DNA of 64,000 nucleotides from Streptomyces sp. NBC_01454 (GCF_036227565.1 NZ_CP109460.1:1860001-1924000), one strand, 5' to 3'. Counted from the stretch's first letter, positions 1 to 9,249 are shown. Notes: a model not told the origin generated them from the letters alone. A program made the numbers and translations.

Positions 1-88
1 GAGGGGGAACAGGCGTCGCATGGCGGCAGTGTGACATGCCTCGCTCACCGGACCGGCGGACACCGCACAGGAGATAGGCTGGACGGCT

Positions 89-1210
89 GTGTCATCTTCC
101 CAGCCCTCTTCCGCGCAGCCCGACCCGACAGCCGGTCCCCCGGCCGACGGTGACGACGCGACCCCCGCCGCGCTGACCGCCCGCGCCCCGCACGTCCCGG
201 CCGACCGCCTGGTGGCCGAGATGGTGCCGCCGCCGCGCTTCCAGGGCGCCCGCTTCGACACCTACCTCCCGGACCCGAAGCAGCCCAGCCAGTCCGAGGC
301 CGTCCAGGTCCTGAGCGACTTCGCGGACGGCATCGGCGACGCCCCGGCGGGCGGCGGAAAGCGGCGCTGGTTCGCCAGGAAGCCGGCGGCCCCCACCGGC
401 CCGCGCGGCGTCTATCTGGACGGCGGCTACGGCGTCGGCAAGACCCATCTGCTCGCCTCCCTGTGGCACGCCGCCTCCGCCCCGGCGGAGCGCAAGGCCT
501 TCGGCACCTTCGTCGAGCTGACGAACCTCGTCGGCGCGCTCGGCTTCCAGCAGACCGTGCGCACGCTCGGCGAGCACCGGCTGCTGTGCATCGACGAGTT
601 CGAGCTGGACGATCCCGGTGACACCGTCCTGGTCTCCACCCTGCTCGGCAAGCTGGTGGACGCCGGGGTGGCACTGGCCGCCACGTCCAACACGCTGCCC
701 GGCAAGCTCGGCGAGGGCCGGTTCGCCGCCGCCGACTTCCTGCGCGAGATCCAGGGGCTGAGCGCCCAGTTCCGTCCGCTGCGCATCGACGGCGAGGACT
801 ACCGCCACCGCGGACTGCCCGAGGCGCCCGCCCCGTTCGACGACGAGACGGTCACCCGTACGGCGTACCGCACGCCCGGTGCCTCACTCGACGACTTCCC
901 CTCCCTGCTGGAACATCTGTCCACGGTGCACCCCAGCCGCTACGGCGCGATGTGCGACGGCATCGAAGCGGTCTGCCTCACCGACGTCCAGGCGGTGCCC
1001 GACCAGTCGACGGCGCTGCGCCTGGTCGTCCTCGCGGACCGGCTCTACGACCGCGAGGTCCCGGTGCTGACCTCCGGCAAGGCCTTCGACGAGCTGTTCA
1101 GCGAGGAGATGCTGCGCGGCGGCTACCGCAAGAAGTACTTCCGGGCGATCTCCCGGCTGACGGCGCTGGCGCGGGACGCGGGCGCTTTGGTGGCCGACGG
1201 CTCCCGGTAG
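89..1210 (+). CDS. zapE: ZapE/AFG1-family P-loop ATPase
   Basis: Predicted cytoplasmic AFG1-like ATPase of 373 aa. In proteobacteria the family member ZapE acts at the division ring; the actinobacterial role is less clear. Residues 112-119 form a Walker A motif (GGYGVGKT), and a Walker B-like segment (LLCIDEFELDD) follows about 60 residues later. The C-terminal part contains the family-typical RGGYRKKYFRAISRL stretch. The Pro/Ala-rich first 40 residues are not conserved-looking. GTG at 89 is the first in-frame start; an AGGAG lies about 15 nt upstream, rather far, so the start is less certain than the identity. It stands alone and converges on the ABC transporter genes to its right. Confidence 0.9.
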   Translation: MSSSQPSSAQPDPTAGPPADGDDATPAALTARAPHVPADRLVAEMVPPPRFQGARFDTYLPDPKQPSQSEAVQVLSDFADGIGDAPAGGGKRRWFARKPAAPTGPRGVYLDGGYGVGKTHLLASLWHAASAPAERKAFGTFVELTNLVGALGFQQTVRTLGEHRLLCIDEFELDDPGDTVLVSTLLGKLVDAGVALAATSNTLPGKLGEGRFAAADFLREIQGLSAQFRPLRIDGEDYRHRGLPEAPAPFDDETVTRTAYRTPGASLDDFPSLLEHLSTVHPSRYGAMCDGIEAVCLTDVQAVPDQSTALRLVVLADRLYDREVPVLTSGKAFDELFSEEMLRGGYRKKYFRAISRLTALARDAGALVADGSR

Positions 1211-1317
1211 GGGGCGAGCGGCGCGATCCGGCGGGCGCCCATCGCACGGTTCCCGGCGGCCGGGCATGGGGCGAGCGCACGTCTGCATCCCCCCACCCCC
1301 GAACCCACCCCCGCCCC

Positions 1318-1334
1318 CTCCCCCGAAGGGGGAG
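1318..1334. terminator. Hairpin between convergent genes
   Basis: Seven-bp perfect stem CTCCCCC/GGGGGAG with a GAA loop, inside a longer C-run/G-run pairing. It lies between the convergent zapE and ABC permease genes. No U-tract; probably a bidirectional terminator. Confidence 0.5.
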
Positions 1335-1396
1335 AGGGGGGAGGGGGCGGGGGAGAAAGCCGTGGCCACGGGAACCGCCCCACCACCCCGCCTCGT

Positions 1397-2065
1397 TCAG
1401 CTGCGGCGGGAGGTGAGGGCGCAGGCGGCGGCGGTGGCGGCGGCCGCGATCAGAAGCGTGGCGGCGAGCGGCAGCCAGGGGGTGCGGACCGTGCCGTGGA
1501 CGGAGCCGGTGACCATGCCCGACAGAGCGGTGTTGACGGGCGAGGCGCCCAGTGCGAGCAGCAGCACGGTGGCGGTCAGACTCACCGGGACGCCCCAGGC
1601 GGCACTGCGCAGCACCGGCCAGTTGCTCAGCGCGCCGAGCGCGATACCCATCAGCAGGCAGGTGAGCGCGGTGAGCAGCCCGGCCACGGCCGCGGGCAGG
1701 ACCGGGACGGCCACCTGGTGGTCGTTGGAGCGCGGTTCGGACAGCAGCGTGACCAGCAGCACGCCGGGCAGCGCGAGCAGCAGCGCGGCGCCGGCCGCGG
1801 TCAGCACCGCGGCGAGGTGGGCGCGTTCGGGGCCGGCGGCCGCGGCGGCGCAACTACGGGCGGCCGGCGGTTCGTTGGTGACACAGATCCGGGTCAGCCA
1901 GGCGGCGGCCGGCAACAGCCCGCCGGCGGCATAGCCGAGTGTGGCGAGGAGAGGATTGCCGATCTGCACACCGACGGCCAGCCATGCGGCGTAGAGGATG
2001 ACCGGCGGCAGCCCGCGGTGTGAGCCGATGAGCAGGGCCGTCTGGTAGCGGAGGAGAGCGGTCAC
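1397..2065 (-). CDS. ABC transporter membrane protein
   Basis: Integral membrane protein of 222 aa with about six hydrophobic segments separated by short polar loops, for example around residues 18-55, 85-110, 125-150 and 155-180. Its GTG start overlaps the stop of the upstream ATP-binding gene by 4 bp (GTGA), so the two are translationally coupled and probably form one transporter. Substrate not identifiable; small two-gene transporters of this kind in actinomycetes are usually exporters. No recognisable conserved catalytic motif. Function is inferred mainly from the neighbour. Confidence 0.7.
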   Translation of the reverse strand: MTALLRYQTALLIGSHRGLPPVILYAAWLAVGVQIGNPLLATLGYAAGGLLPAAAWLTRICVTNEPPAARSCAAAAAGPERAHLAAVLTAAGAALLLALPGVLLVTLLSEPRSNDHQVAVPVLPAAVAGLLTALTCLLMGIALGALSNWPVLRSAAWGVPVSLTATVLLLALGASPVNTALSGMVTGSVHGTVRTPWLPLAATLLIAAAATAAACALTSRRS

Positions 2066-3027
2066 GGGAGGGGCGCCTCGTCGGGTGCGGGGGTGGGGTG
2101 TGCGGCGGTACCGCGGGTCCCGGCGGCTGCGGGGCCGTCGGCCTCGTCCGGACCCGGGGCGGCGGTGACCGCGCGGATGTGCCAGGGCGGGCGCGCGGTG
2201 AGCAGGGCGCGCAGCACGGTGTCGGAGTGGGCGGCCGGGACCGTGAGCAGCGTCGTGCCGTCCGGTCCCGGCGCGATCTCCGTTGTGCCGGGCAGCGGTG
2301 GTGCCCCCGCGGGTGCCCGGTCCGGTCCGGCGGTCGGCGCACTGCCGGGTGGGCCCTCGGCCTCGATGGTCACCCTGGGGCCGGTCACGGTCCGCGGGCC
2401 CGGCGTCGGCAGGTGCACGTCCTGGGTGAGCAACCGCCCGTCCTCGACCCGGTAGAGGGCGTCGGCCGCGCCCGCCAGCCGTTGCGGGTCATGGTCGACG
2501 AACACAACGGTGCCGCCGTCGGCGACCCGTTCGGCGACCGCCCGGTCGAGCACCTCGCGCGCGCCGTGGTCCAGCCCCGTCCATGCCTCGTCCAACACCA
2601 GGAGCGAAGGCTCGGCGAGCAGCGCCTGGGCGACCGCGACCTTCTGGCTCGTCCCCTTGGACAGCTCGGCCATCGGGGTCCGTGCGTGCCCGGCCGCCCC
2701 GAAACGTTCGAGCCACTCGGTGGCGCGGCGGCCCGCTTCGGGGTCGCGCAGGCCGTGGATGCGGCCGAGGTGGGTGAGGTAGCCGGCGGCGGTGAAAGGC
2801 AGGGCGACGGGGAACCGTTCGGGCACATACGCGCTGCGCGGGCGGCCGGTGATCCGTCCGGTGCTGGGCCGGTCGATCCCGGCCAGCAGCCGCAGCAGGG
2901 TGGACTTCCCGCTGCCGTTGGTCCCCTCGATGCGCAGCAGTGCCCCGGCGGGCACGTCGAGCCGCACCTCCCGCAGCACCCAGGGGCCCCGCACCCCGTA
3001 GCGCCGCCCCACCCCGTCCAGCCTCAT
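2062..3027 (-). CDS. ABC transporter ATP-binding protein
   Basis: ATPase subunit of the transporter encoded with the overlapping membrane gene. Walker A (GTNGSGKSTLLRLLAG), a variant signature (LSKGTSQKVAVAQAL, with K in place of the second G of LSGGQ) and Walker B (SLLVLDEAWTGLD) are all present, followed by the H-loop in VDHD. The ABC domain fills about 210 residues; the last 100 are Pro/Ala-rich and unlike an ABC domain. ATG at 3027 is chosen because GAGGAG sits just upstream, while a longer frame upstream lacks a ribosome site and is low complexity. Substrate unknown. Confidence 0.88.
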   Translation of the reverse strand: MRLDGVGRRYGVRGPWVLREVRLDVPAGALLRIEGTNGSGKSTLLRLLAGIDRPSTGRITGRPRSAYVPERFPVALPFTAAGYLTHLGRIHGLRDPEAGRRATEWLERFGAAGHARTPMAELSKGTSQKVAVAQALLAEPSLLVLDEAWTGLDHGAREVLDRAVAERVADGGTVVFVDHDPQRLAGAADALYRVEDGRLLTQDVHLPTPGPRTVTGPRVTIEAEGPPGSAPTAGPDRAPAGAPPLPGTTEIAPGPDGTTLLTVPAAHSDTVLRALLTARPPWHIRAVTAAPGPDEADGPAAAGTRGTAAHPTPAPDEAPLP

Positions 3028-3305
3028 GCGCTCCTCCGCCTCCGCCGTTCCCCCGCGGTCCCGCCGCTCCACCGCCCCGACGGTAGCCAATCCGGCCGTC
3101 CGGCACCCTCGCGGGGACGCACTCCGCACCGTCCCGCGCGCCACAACCCGCCGCGGGGCGAACGGGGTTCGCGGGCCGCGTGACCGGAGCCGCGCGCTCC
3201 GGCCGGGCGGGCGGCCGGGTCGGACGGCTGGTGGCCGCGACCGGTGGAATTCCGGCCGGAGCGGTGGCCGGGGGCGCTGTCGGTGGCGGCTGGCAGACTG
3301 GGCGG

Positions 3306-4043
3306 GTGACCAGCACCGAGACCGCCGGGCAGCCCGGCAACAGCTCCGCCAGCCCCTTCACCGAGGCCGCGAACGACCGGGACGAGGCACCGCAGTTCGT
3401 GCTGCCGCTCGTCGCACGGATCGAGAAGGACGCCCCGCCGGCGCGCACCGACGCGCTGGAGACGGCGGCGCGGGCGGTGCTGGTGCTGCTGTCGGACGAG
3501 CGGTCGGCCGGGGACGGCGAATGGGCCGCGGCGGTGCGGGACTGGCAGGACGCCCGGATCCGGAAGGTGGTGCGGCGGGCGCGCGGCGCGGAGTGGCGGC
3601 GCGCCGCTGCGCTGCCGGGCATCACGGTCACCGGCGCCCGCGCCGAGGTGCGGGTCTTCCCGCCGGTGCCGCTGGACGGCTGGCCGAAGGAGCTGGCGCG
3701 CCTCCAGGTCTCGGGCACGGAGCTGGACGACCCGGAGCCCCCCGGGCCGCCCGCCCCCGGCCGTCCGGTGCTGTGGCTCAATCCCGGGCTGGAGATGACG
3801 GCGGGCAAGGAGATGGCGCAGGCGGGACACGCGGCGCAGTTGGCGTGGTGGGAACTGTCCGCCGAGGAGCGGGCAGCCTGGCGCGCGGCCGGATTCCCCC
3901 TGTCCGTGCGGGCCGCGCCGACCGCGGAGTGGGAGGCGCTCACCCGCAGCGGCCTGCCCGTGGTGCACGATGCCGGGTTCACGGAGATCGCGCCCGGCCC
4001 GACGCTCGTGGCCGAGTGGCGGCCGCCCACAGCTCACGTGTAA
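3306..4043 (+). CDS. Pth2-like peptidyl-tRNA hydrolase domain protein
   Basis: The C-terminal 115 residues match the peptidyl-tRNA hydrolase 2 fold: LWLNPGLEMTAGKEMAQAGH followed by AAQLAWWEL, then PVVHDAGFTEIAPGP and a final LVAEW strand. The family releases tRNA from peptidyl-tRNA in archaea and eukaryotes; bacteria also have the unrelated Pth, so the role here may be accessory. The N-terminal 125 residues have no recognisable domain. GTG at 3306 is preferred; the frame stays open to 3180 but that extension is low complexity. Divergent from the ABC transporter genes. Confidence 0.75.
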   Translation: MTSTETAGQPGNSSASPFTEAANDRDEAPQFVLPLVARIEKDAPPARTDALETAARAVLVLLSDERSAGDGEWAAAVRDWQDARIRKVVRRARGAEWRRAAALPGITVTGARAEVRVFPPVPLDGWPKELARLQVSGTELDDPEPPGPPAPGRPVLWLNPGLEMTAGKEMAQAGHAAQLAWWELSAEERAAWRAAGFPLSVRAAPTAEWEALTRSGLPVVHDAGFTEIAPGPTLVAEWRPPTAHV

Positions 4044-4271
4044 GGGTCATGCGGCCGGAGGGGGGAGCGGGATCGCCCCGAGCCTTCAGCAGATAACCCA
4101 CCCCCGCCGGCGCCGCCCCCCAGCAGCTCGGCGGGCGTAGGTCTCCTCGACGTACTGCGAGAGCACGGGCACCGGCAACCCGGGAACCTCGGCCCGCCTG
4201 GTGCCCGCCGGCCTCTGAGGGTCGGCGGGCACCGGCATCGCGCACGTCGGGCGGCGCGTTCGGGCCGGGTA

Positions 4272-4637
4272 TCAGGTGGTGATCGTGGCGACGGGGTCGA
4301 GGCCGTAGGTGCGGGCGTAGCCGTTCTCGGTGCCGACGAGGAGGTCGACGATCTCGAAGTAGCGGTCCCAGAACGGGGTTTCGCGCAGCGCGTCGATGAG
4401 GAGCTGGTAGGCGTCGTGGTCGTCGGCTTCCCAGACCCAGACGTCGGTGACGCGGGTGGAGTAGAACTCCGTGTCGTAGAAGCGTGACCGGACCCCCGTG
4501 GTCTTGGCCTTGATCGCGGGGATGACCTGGGTGGCGAAGGCGTTCACCCGTTCCTGGGGGGTCATGGCGAGCCACTCAGGTGTGGTCTTGATGAGCATGA
4601 ACGCGGTGACGGGCGGTGCGGTTTCCGCAGCGGGCAT
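4272..4637 (-). CDS. Darcynin-family protein
   Basis: Small cytoplasmic protein of 121 aa resembling the darcynin family, whose biochemical role is not established. Visible features are an N-terminal strand ([16 protein letters not shown]), a long helix ([18 protein letters not shown]) and an acidic [17 protein letters not shown] segment, an arrangement like ferredoxin-like dimeric alpha/beta-barrel enzymes. GGAGGAG lies 6-7 nt before ATG 4637. It lies 80 bp downstream of, and in the same direction as, an NmrA-like oxidoreductase, and both face a LysR regulator, so the pair is probably one LysR-controlled operon. Function unknown. Confidence 0.8.
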   Translation of the reverse strand: MPAAETAPPVTAFMLIKTTPEWLAMTPQERVNAFATQVIPAIKAKTTGVRSRFYDTEFYSTRVTDVWVWEADDHDAYQLLIDALRETPFWDRYFEIVDLLVGTENGYARTYGLDPVATITT

Positions 4638-4717
4638 GACGGGCTCCTCCGGAGGGGCGGATGGTGGTGGTGCGGCGGGCATGTGGGTTCCGGTGAGGGT
4701 GCGGGGGTGGTGGGCCG

Positions 4718-5611
4718 TCAGGAGAGGACGGCGGGCTTGAGGGTCCGGGCGCACCACTGCTCGAAGGTGGTGGGGGACGCGGTGTCCGGGGTGCGGGCGA
4801 CGCCGGCGTCGAGGCCCTCGTCCTTGGCCCGCTTCATCTCGGCGATGCCCTGGGCGAACGCCTCGTGGAGGCCGTGGCCGACGAGGGTGGTGTACAGCTC
4901 GTCGAGCGGCCGGCGTGCGTAGCGGACGGGGCGGCCGAGCTGCTCGGTCATGATGCGGGCCAGGTCGTGGGGGGACAGGTCCTGCGGCCCGAGGACCGGG
5001 ACGCTGTCGGTGCCGGTCCACGAGCGGTCCAGCAGCAGGCCCGCGGCGACGGCCGCGATGTCGGCGACGGCGACGAGGGGAGCTCTGCGGTCGCCGTCGA
5101 CGGCGTCGGTGAAGACGCCCTTCTCGCGGATCGAGTCGGCCTCCTCCAGGAGGTTCTCGAAGAAGGACGGGTTGGCCAGGGCCCGGTAGGCGACACCGGT
5201 GCCGGCGAGGAGGTCGTCCACGGCGAGGGAGGTGGTGACGAGGCCGGCGCGGTCGGCGACCGGGGTGCCGCGGCCGAGCGCGGAGACGCCGACGACGTGG
5301 CCGACGCCGTGCGCGGCGAGGGCCTTCGCGGCGGGGCGGGTGAAGCCGCAGTAGGCGTCCTCGGGAGCCAGGGAGGCGTCCGGGGGGACGAGCCAGAAGA
5401 CGGCGTCCGCACCCTCGAAGGCCCGGTCGACGACCCCGGCGTCGCCGTGCGAGCCGGTGATCACCTCGACGCGTTCGCGCACCGCGTCGGGAAGCCGGGC
5501 GGGGTCGCGCACGACCACGCGCAGTTCCTCGCCGTGGCCGGGGGCGGACTCCAGGAGCAGGGGCAGCAGATGGCGGCCGATGTTCCCGGTGGGAGCGGTG
5601 ATGGCGATCAT
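4718..5611 (-). CDS. NmrA-like NAD(P)-binding oxidoreductase
   Basis: Atypical short-chain dehydrogenase of the NmrA/HSCARG type, 297 aa. The N-terminus has a Rossmann motif ([16 protein letters not shown]), and the chain follows the NmrA pattern: FWLVPPD after strand 4, VVGVSALG, then NPSFFENLL. The usual catalytic YxxxK is not evident, as in NmrA proteins, which may sense NAD(P)H rather than catalyse. First gene of the pair with the darcynin gene. ATG 5611 follows a GAGG. It is divergent from the LysR gene across about 100 bp containing a dyad. Confidence 0.88.
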   Translation of the reverse strand: MIAITAPTGNIGRHLLPLLLESAPGHGEELRVVVRDPARLPDAVRERVEVITGSHGDAGVVDRAFEGADAVFWLVPPDASLAPEDAYCGFTRPAAKALAAHGVGHVVGVSALGRGTPVADRAGLVTTSLAVDDLLAGTGVAYRALANPSFFENLLEEADSIREKGVFTDAVDGDRRAPLVAVADIAAVAAGLLLDRSWTGTDSVPVLGPQDLSPHDLARIMTEQLGRPVRYARRPLDELYTTLVGHGLHEAFAQGIAEMKRAKDEGLDAGVARTPDTASPTTFEQWCARTLKPAVLS

Positions 5612-5691
5612 GAAAACCTCGTGGGTCGTGCCGGATCGGTACGTCCCTCATCCTGCGGAGGTCAACCGTGTTGCCACAATGGGAACTTGAG

Positions 5692-5708
5692 CAAGCAATC
5701 ATTGCCTG
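5692..5708. promoter_or_regulatory. Candidate LysR operator
   Basis: Inverted repeat CAAGCAAT-C-ATTGCCTG (seven of eight arm positions pair; core GCAATCATTGC is perfect), 8 bp before the LysR start and inside the divergent promoter region. A second TTG...CAA motif lies at 5671-5680. LysR proteins usually bind a T-N11-A dyad between divergent genes, which fits. Confidence 0.5.
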
Positions 5709-5715
5709 AAATGGA

Positions 5716-6672
5716 ATGACGCCCATGAGCAGCAGTCCCTCCCCTGTCCTCGACGCCAATCTCGCCGTCGCCCTGGACGCCCTGCTGGCCGAGCAGAGCG
5801 TCACCCGCGCCGCCGCCCGCCTGCACACGTCCCCCGCCGCCATGAGCCGCACCCTCGGCCGACTCCGCCGCGTCCTCCAGGACCCCCTCCTGGTCCGGGC
5901 CGGCCAGACCATGGTCCCCACTCCCCGCGCCCAGGCCCTGCGCGACGAGGCCGCCGCGGTGGTGCGCCGCCTCGGCACACTGCTCACTCCCGGCACGGGC
6001 GTCGACCCCGCCACCTTGCGCAGCACCTTCACCCTCCAAGCGGCCGACCTGGTCGGCGCGGCACTGGCCCCCGGGCTGCTGCGGCTGGTCCGGCAGGAGG
6101 CGCCGGGGGTTTCGCTGCGGTTCCGGGCCGAGGAGTGGGAGGCCGGACCGGCCCTGCGCGAGGGCCGGATCGACCTGGAGGTGGGATCCATCGACCACGT
6201 CGATCCCGAGACCCAGGTCGAAGAACTGGTCACCCTCCGGATGGCGGCGGCGGTCCGGCCCGGCCACCCCCTCGCCGAAGGGACCCTGACCCCGGAACGG
6301 CTCGCTGCCGCCGAACACGTCGTGGTGAGCCGCCGCGGCCGGTTCACCGGCCCCCTGGACACCGCCCTGGCCGAGCGGGGCCTCCACCGGCGGGTCGCTG
6401 TCGTCCTCCCCAGCCACCTGGCCGCGTTGGCCCTCGCCGCCGGCAGCGATGCCGTCTGCCTCATCCCCACCGCGCCCCGCGGCGACGCCCCCTCCCCCCT
6501 CACCGACGCCGCCACCACCCTCGGCCTGCGCGTCCTGGACATTCCGCTGCCCCTGCCGCCGCTGACCGTCGGCATGGCGTGGCACCCCCGCCACGCGGCC
6601 GACGGCGGCCACCACTGGCTCCGCGGCGCCGTGCGCCGGACGCTTCAGGCACCCGGGATCTCGGCCGGTTGA
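5716..6672 (+). CDS. LysR-family transcriptional regulator
   Basis: DNA-binding regulator of 318 aa. The N-terminal winged HTH is clear: [22 protein letters not shown], then [19 protein letters not shown] and [17 protein letters not shown] LysR substrate-binding domain follows from about residue 95. The inducer cannot be deduced. It is divergent from the NmrA/darcynin pair, so it most likely controls that pair and itself. ATG 5725 (MSSSPSP) is an alternative start three codons in. Confidence 0.88.
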   Translation: MTPMSSSPSPVLDANLAVALDALLAEQSVTRAAARLHTSPAAMSRTLGRLRRVLQDPLLVRAGQTMVPTPRAQALRDEAAAVVRRLGTLLTPGTGVDPATLRSTFTLQAADLVGAALAPGLLRLVRQEAPGVSLRFRAEEWEAGPALREGRIDLEVGSIDHVDPETQVEELVTLRMAAAVRPGHPLAEGTLTPERLAAAEHVVVSRRGRFTGPLDTALAERGLHRRVAVVLPSHLAALALAAGSDAVCLIPTAPRGDAPSPLTDAATTLGLRVLDIPLPLPPLTVGMAWHPRHAADGGHHWLRGAVRRTLQAPGISAG

Positions 6673-6742
6673 GGCGGCGGGCGGGTCCGCCGAGGCGCCG
6701 GGCCGCGCGCCTGCGAGGCCGTCCGCCGGCGCGCCGGGCCGT

Positions 6743-6787
6743 CCGCCGGGCCCGCCGGGCCCGCCGGGCCCGCCGGGCCCGCCGGGG
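6743..6787. repeat. Tandem 9-bp repeat
   Basis: Five head-to-tail copies of CCGCCGGGC (the last ends in G instead of C), about 70 bp after the LysR stop and 90 bp before the DUF692 gene. No gene fits over it; read on the minus strand it would give a meaningless Pro-Gly-Gly run. Probably slippage-generated. Confidence 0.85.
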
Positions 6788-6875
6788 AAGCTCAAATCAA
6801 CCTCTGAATCCGGCCGGTACAGGATTCGGGCCGCCGTGTCGGGTCAGGAGACCCCCACACGAAAGAGGGGGAGCC

Positions 6876-7718
6876 ATGCAGCGCCTGGGTACGGGGATCG
6901 GGTGGCGGCCGGAGATCGCCGACGGGATAGCCGAGCTGCCGGGGGTGGACTGGGTCGAGGTGGTGGCGGAGAACATCTGCCCCGGCCATCTGCCGGACGC
7001 CCTGCGGGAGCTGCGTGCCCGGGGCACCACCGTCATCCCGCACGGCGTCTCGCTCGGCCTGGGCGGCGCCGACCGTCCGGATGCCGGCCGGCTGACCGCG
7101 CTCGCCGAGCGCGCCGCGGCGCTGGACGCCCCGATGGTCAGCGAGCACCTCGCTTTCGTCCGGGCCGGCGGGCCGCTGACCGCCTCGCCACGGATGGAGG
7201 CGGGGCATCTGCTGCCCGTGCCCCGCACCCGTGACGCGCTGGACGTGCTGTGCGAGAACGTGCGGATCGCCCAGGACGCGCTGCCGGTGCCACTGGCGCT
7301 GGAGAACATCGCCGCGCTGATCAACTGGCCGGGCGAGGAGCTGACCGAGGGCCAGTTCCTGACCGAGCTGGCCGAACGGACCGGGGTGCGGCTGCTCATC
7401 GATGTCGCCAACCTCCATACCAACCACGTCAACCGGGGCGAGGACCCGGCGGTGGCCCTGGACGGGCTGCCGCTGGAGGCCCTCGCCTACGTCCATGTCG
7501 CGGGCGGGGTGGAGCGGGACGGGGTGTGGCACGACAGCCACGCCCACCCGGTGACGCGGCCGGTGCTGGACGTGCTGGCCGAGCTGTGCGCCCGGACCAC
7601 CCCGCCCGGTGTGCTGCTGGAGCGGGACGAGGACTTCCCCGGGTACGGGGAGCTGGCCGGTGAACTCGACGCGATCCGCCTCGTGCTGAAGGAGGCCTGC
7701 CATGCCGGAGCGGCCTGA
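6876..7718 (+). CDS. DUF692 (MNIO) family iron enzyme
   Basis: TIM-barrel enzyme of the DUF692 family, now called multinuclear non-heme iron oxidative (MNIO) enzymes, known members of which (MbnB, TglH, bufferin maturases) modify cysteine residues of peptides. 280 aa, typical size. Likely metal ligands are in their expected places: [55 protein letters not shown] and LLERDED. ATG 6876 follows an AGAGGGGGAG ribosome site. It overlaps the next gene by 17 bp, and a TIGR04222-type membrane gene follows 138 bp later. The substrate is not obvious, since no small Cys-rich precursor gene was found nearby. Confidence 0.9.
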   Translation: MQRLGTGIGWRPEIADGIAELPGVDWVEVVAENICPGHLPDALRELRARGTTVIPHGVSLGLGGADRPDAGRLTALAERAAALDAPMVSEHLAFVRAGGPLTASPRMEAGHLLPVPRTRDALDVLCENVRIAQDALPVPLALENIAALINWPGEELTEGQFLTELAERTGVRLLIDVANLHTNHVNRGEDPAVALDGLPLEALAYVHVAGGVERDGVWHDSHAHPVTRPVLDVLAELCARTTPPGVLLERDEDFPGYGELAGELDAIRLVLKEACHAGAA

Positions 7719-8214
7719 GCCGGAGGCCGGCCCGGTGGCGCCGGCCCGCACCGGGCCGCCGGCCCCGGCCGTTCCCCCCGGCGCGGACACCACGACCGAC
7801 GCGGCGCGGCAGCGCCTGGCGCTGGCGCAGACCGCCCTGCTGTCGGCGCTGGTCGCCGGGACGCCGGACCCCGAGGGCTTCGACCGCGCCCGGCTGCGGG
7901 TGCAGAGCCGGGCGCTGACCGCCAAGCGGGCCGATGTCGTCGCCAAGGTCGCGCCGGAGCTGCCCGGCATCCTCGGCCCGGACTACCGGGAGGCGTTCCT
8001 CGGCTATGCCCGTCACCGTCCCATGGGCGGCGGCTACCGCCAGGACGCCATGGAGTTCGCGGCGTATCTGCTGGACCGGGGGCGTCCCGAGGACCCGGCG
8101 GCACGGCGGGAGTTGCGGCGCTGGTGGCGGGATCGCGCGGGCCGGCGGCCGCCGTCCGCGTGGCCGCCGGCCCGGCTGGTGCGCGCGGTGCGGCAGCGGC
8201 TGTCGCCGGGGTGA
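7702..8214 (+). CDS. MNIO partner protein (SCO6045-like)
   Basis: Protein of 170 aa of the type encoded beside DUF692 genes in Streptomyces. After a Pro/Ala-rich leader of about 40 residues comes a compact helical domain: [15 protein letters not shown], then [20 protein letters not shown] and [20 protein letters not shown]. The layout recalls the BufC/DUF2063-type partners that help MNIO enzymes engage substrate, but this is a comparison by pattern, not a proven match. ATG 7702 has a perfect AAGGAGG 6 nt upstream and lies inside the end of the DUF692 gene, so the two are translationally coupled. Confidence 0.8.
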   Translation: MPERPEPEAGPVAPARTGPPAPAVPPGADTTTDAARQRLALAQTALLSALVAGTPDPEGFDRARLRVQSRALTAKRADVVAKVAPELPGILGPDYREAFLGYARHRPMGGGYRQDAMEFAAYLLDRGRPEDPAARRELRRWWRDRAGRRPPSAWPPARLVRAVRQRLSPG

Positions 8215-8352
8215 CCGCGGCGCTCCGCACACCCAGGTGCGGGGCGGGGGCGGTTCGGGCCGCGGTGGCGGAACGTGCGGTCTCGCGTGGGGCTGCTCAC
8301 ATGGTGAGAAACCGTGTGGCGACGGACCGGGCCGTACCGTAGAAAACCGGCT

Positions 8353-9165
8353 ATGTCGCTGCTCTTCCTCCTTGTCGCCTGGTCGGCGGCGGTGCTCTCC
8401 TGCGCACTGCTGTGCCGCGCCGCCCTCGCCGCCGCCCGCGCCCTCCCGCCGGCCCCGAAGCCGGCCGCGGGGACCGTCCCGGATCCGGCCGCCGCGGAAC
8501 GCCACGCCTCCGGGCTGACCCTGTACGAGATGGCCTATCTGTCCGGCGGACCGCACCGGCTCGCCGATGTGGTGCTGGTGCTGATGGCGCAGAAGCGGCG
8601 GCTGCTGCTCGCCGACACCGGCTGGGCCACCGTCGTCGACCCGGTCGGCACGGACGCCGTCGAGCGCGCCGCCCTCACCGCGATAGGCCCCGAGGGGCAG
8701 CGCCGCATACCGGCCGTGCGGGACGCCCTGGTGAGCGACGAGGCGGTGCGGCGGGTGGCCGACCGGCTGGAGACGCAGGGGCTGGCACAGCCGGCCGCGG
8801 TCCGGCCGGGCATCGGCAGCGCCGTCCGCCTGGTGCAGGGCGCCGCCCTCGTGGTGCTGCTGTCCGCCGTCGCGACCTACTGGATGGCGGCGCCCGGCGC
8901 GGACAACGGGGCGGTCCTGATCTGGTTCACGCTGCCGCAGATCCTCACCCTCGGCCTCTGGGCGGTGGCGCGCTTCGAGCTCCACCCGTACAGCGACTGG
9001 GCCACCGTGGCGGGCGAGCGGCGGCTGCCCGGGACGACCGGCTCGCGCGGCGCCCCCGACGCCCCTGCCACCCCCGCCGGCTCGCTGATCACGCTCGCCC
9101 TCCGTGGCCCCACCGCCCTCACCGACCCCTCCTTGCGCGCCGCGCTCCACTCTTCCGGGGCATAG
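8353..9165 (+). CDS. TIGR04222-type membrane protein
   Basis: Membrane protein of 270 aa. An N-terminal hydrophobic segment (residues 1-25) is followed by the conserved soluble part (LTLYEMAYLSGGPHRLADVV, LMAQKRRLLLADTGW, IPAVRDALVSDEAVRRVADRL), then two closely spaced transmembrane segments at about residues 155-210. As I recall, members of this family often end in a Gly/Cys-rich tail; this copy has only a short Thr/Ala/Ser-rich end with no Cys, and no tail was found in other frames. It follows the MNIO gene pair and is probably functionally linked to it. The ribosome site before ATG 8353 is weak. Confidence 0.75.
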   Translation: MSLLFLLVAWSAAVLSCALLCRAALAAARALPPAPKPAAGTVPDPAAAERHASGLTLYEMAYLSGGPHRLADVVLVLMAQKRRLLLADTGWATVVDPVGTDAVERAALTAIGPEGQRRIPAVRDALVSDEAVRRVADRLETQGLAQPAAVRPGIGSAVRLVQGAALVVLLSAVATYWMAAPGADNGAVLIWFTLPQILTLGLWAVARFELHPYSDWATVAGERRLPGTTGSRGAPDAPATPAGSLITLALRGPTALTDPSLRAALHSSGA

Positions 9166-9188
9166 CCTCCGACACCGGACCCAGGTGC

Positions 9189-9217
9189 TTTACATCGACA
9201 ATGCGCGCCCCAACTAT
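9189..9217 (+). promoter_or_regulatory. Candidate promoter of the secreted hydrolase
   Basis: TTTACA at 9189-9194 and AACTAT at 9212-9217, 17 bp apart, about 33 bp before the hydrolase start. A plausible housekeeping-type -35/-10 pair, found by eye. Confidence 0.35.
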
Positions 9218-9249
9218 CCCTTTTGTATGCACACACGAAGGGACGGCCA

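Noticed and set aside
4272..6575. A single 767-aa minus-strand protein ending in the darcynin sequence
   Set aside because: Its upstream part is antisense to LysR and out of frame with the NmrA-like gene; only the last 121 residues, after a strong ribosome site, are real.
6743..6787. CRISPR or iteron array
   Set aside because: Repeats are 9 bp and contiguous with no spacers; no cas gene in the window.
5662..6795. Minus-strand ORF with an N-terminal Pro-Gly-Gly run
   Set aside because: The run is the translation of the 9-bp tandem repeat and the remainder is antisense to the LysR gene.
8237..8352. Short Cys/Gly-rich reading frame after the MNIO partner gene, as a possible MNIO substrate
   Set aside because: It begins at a GTG without a ribosome site and has no stop before running far into the TIGR04222 gene in the wrong frame.
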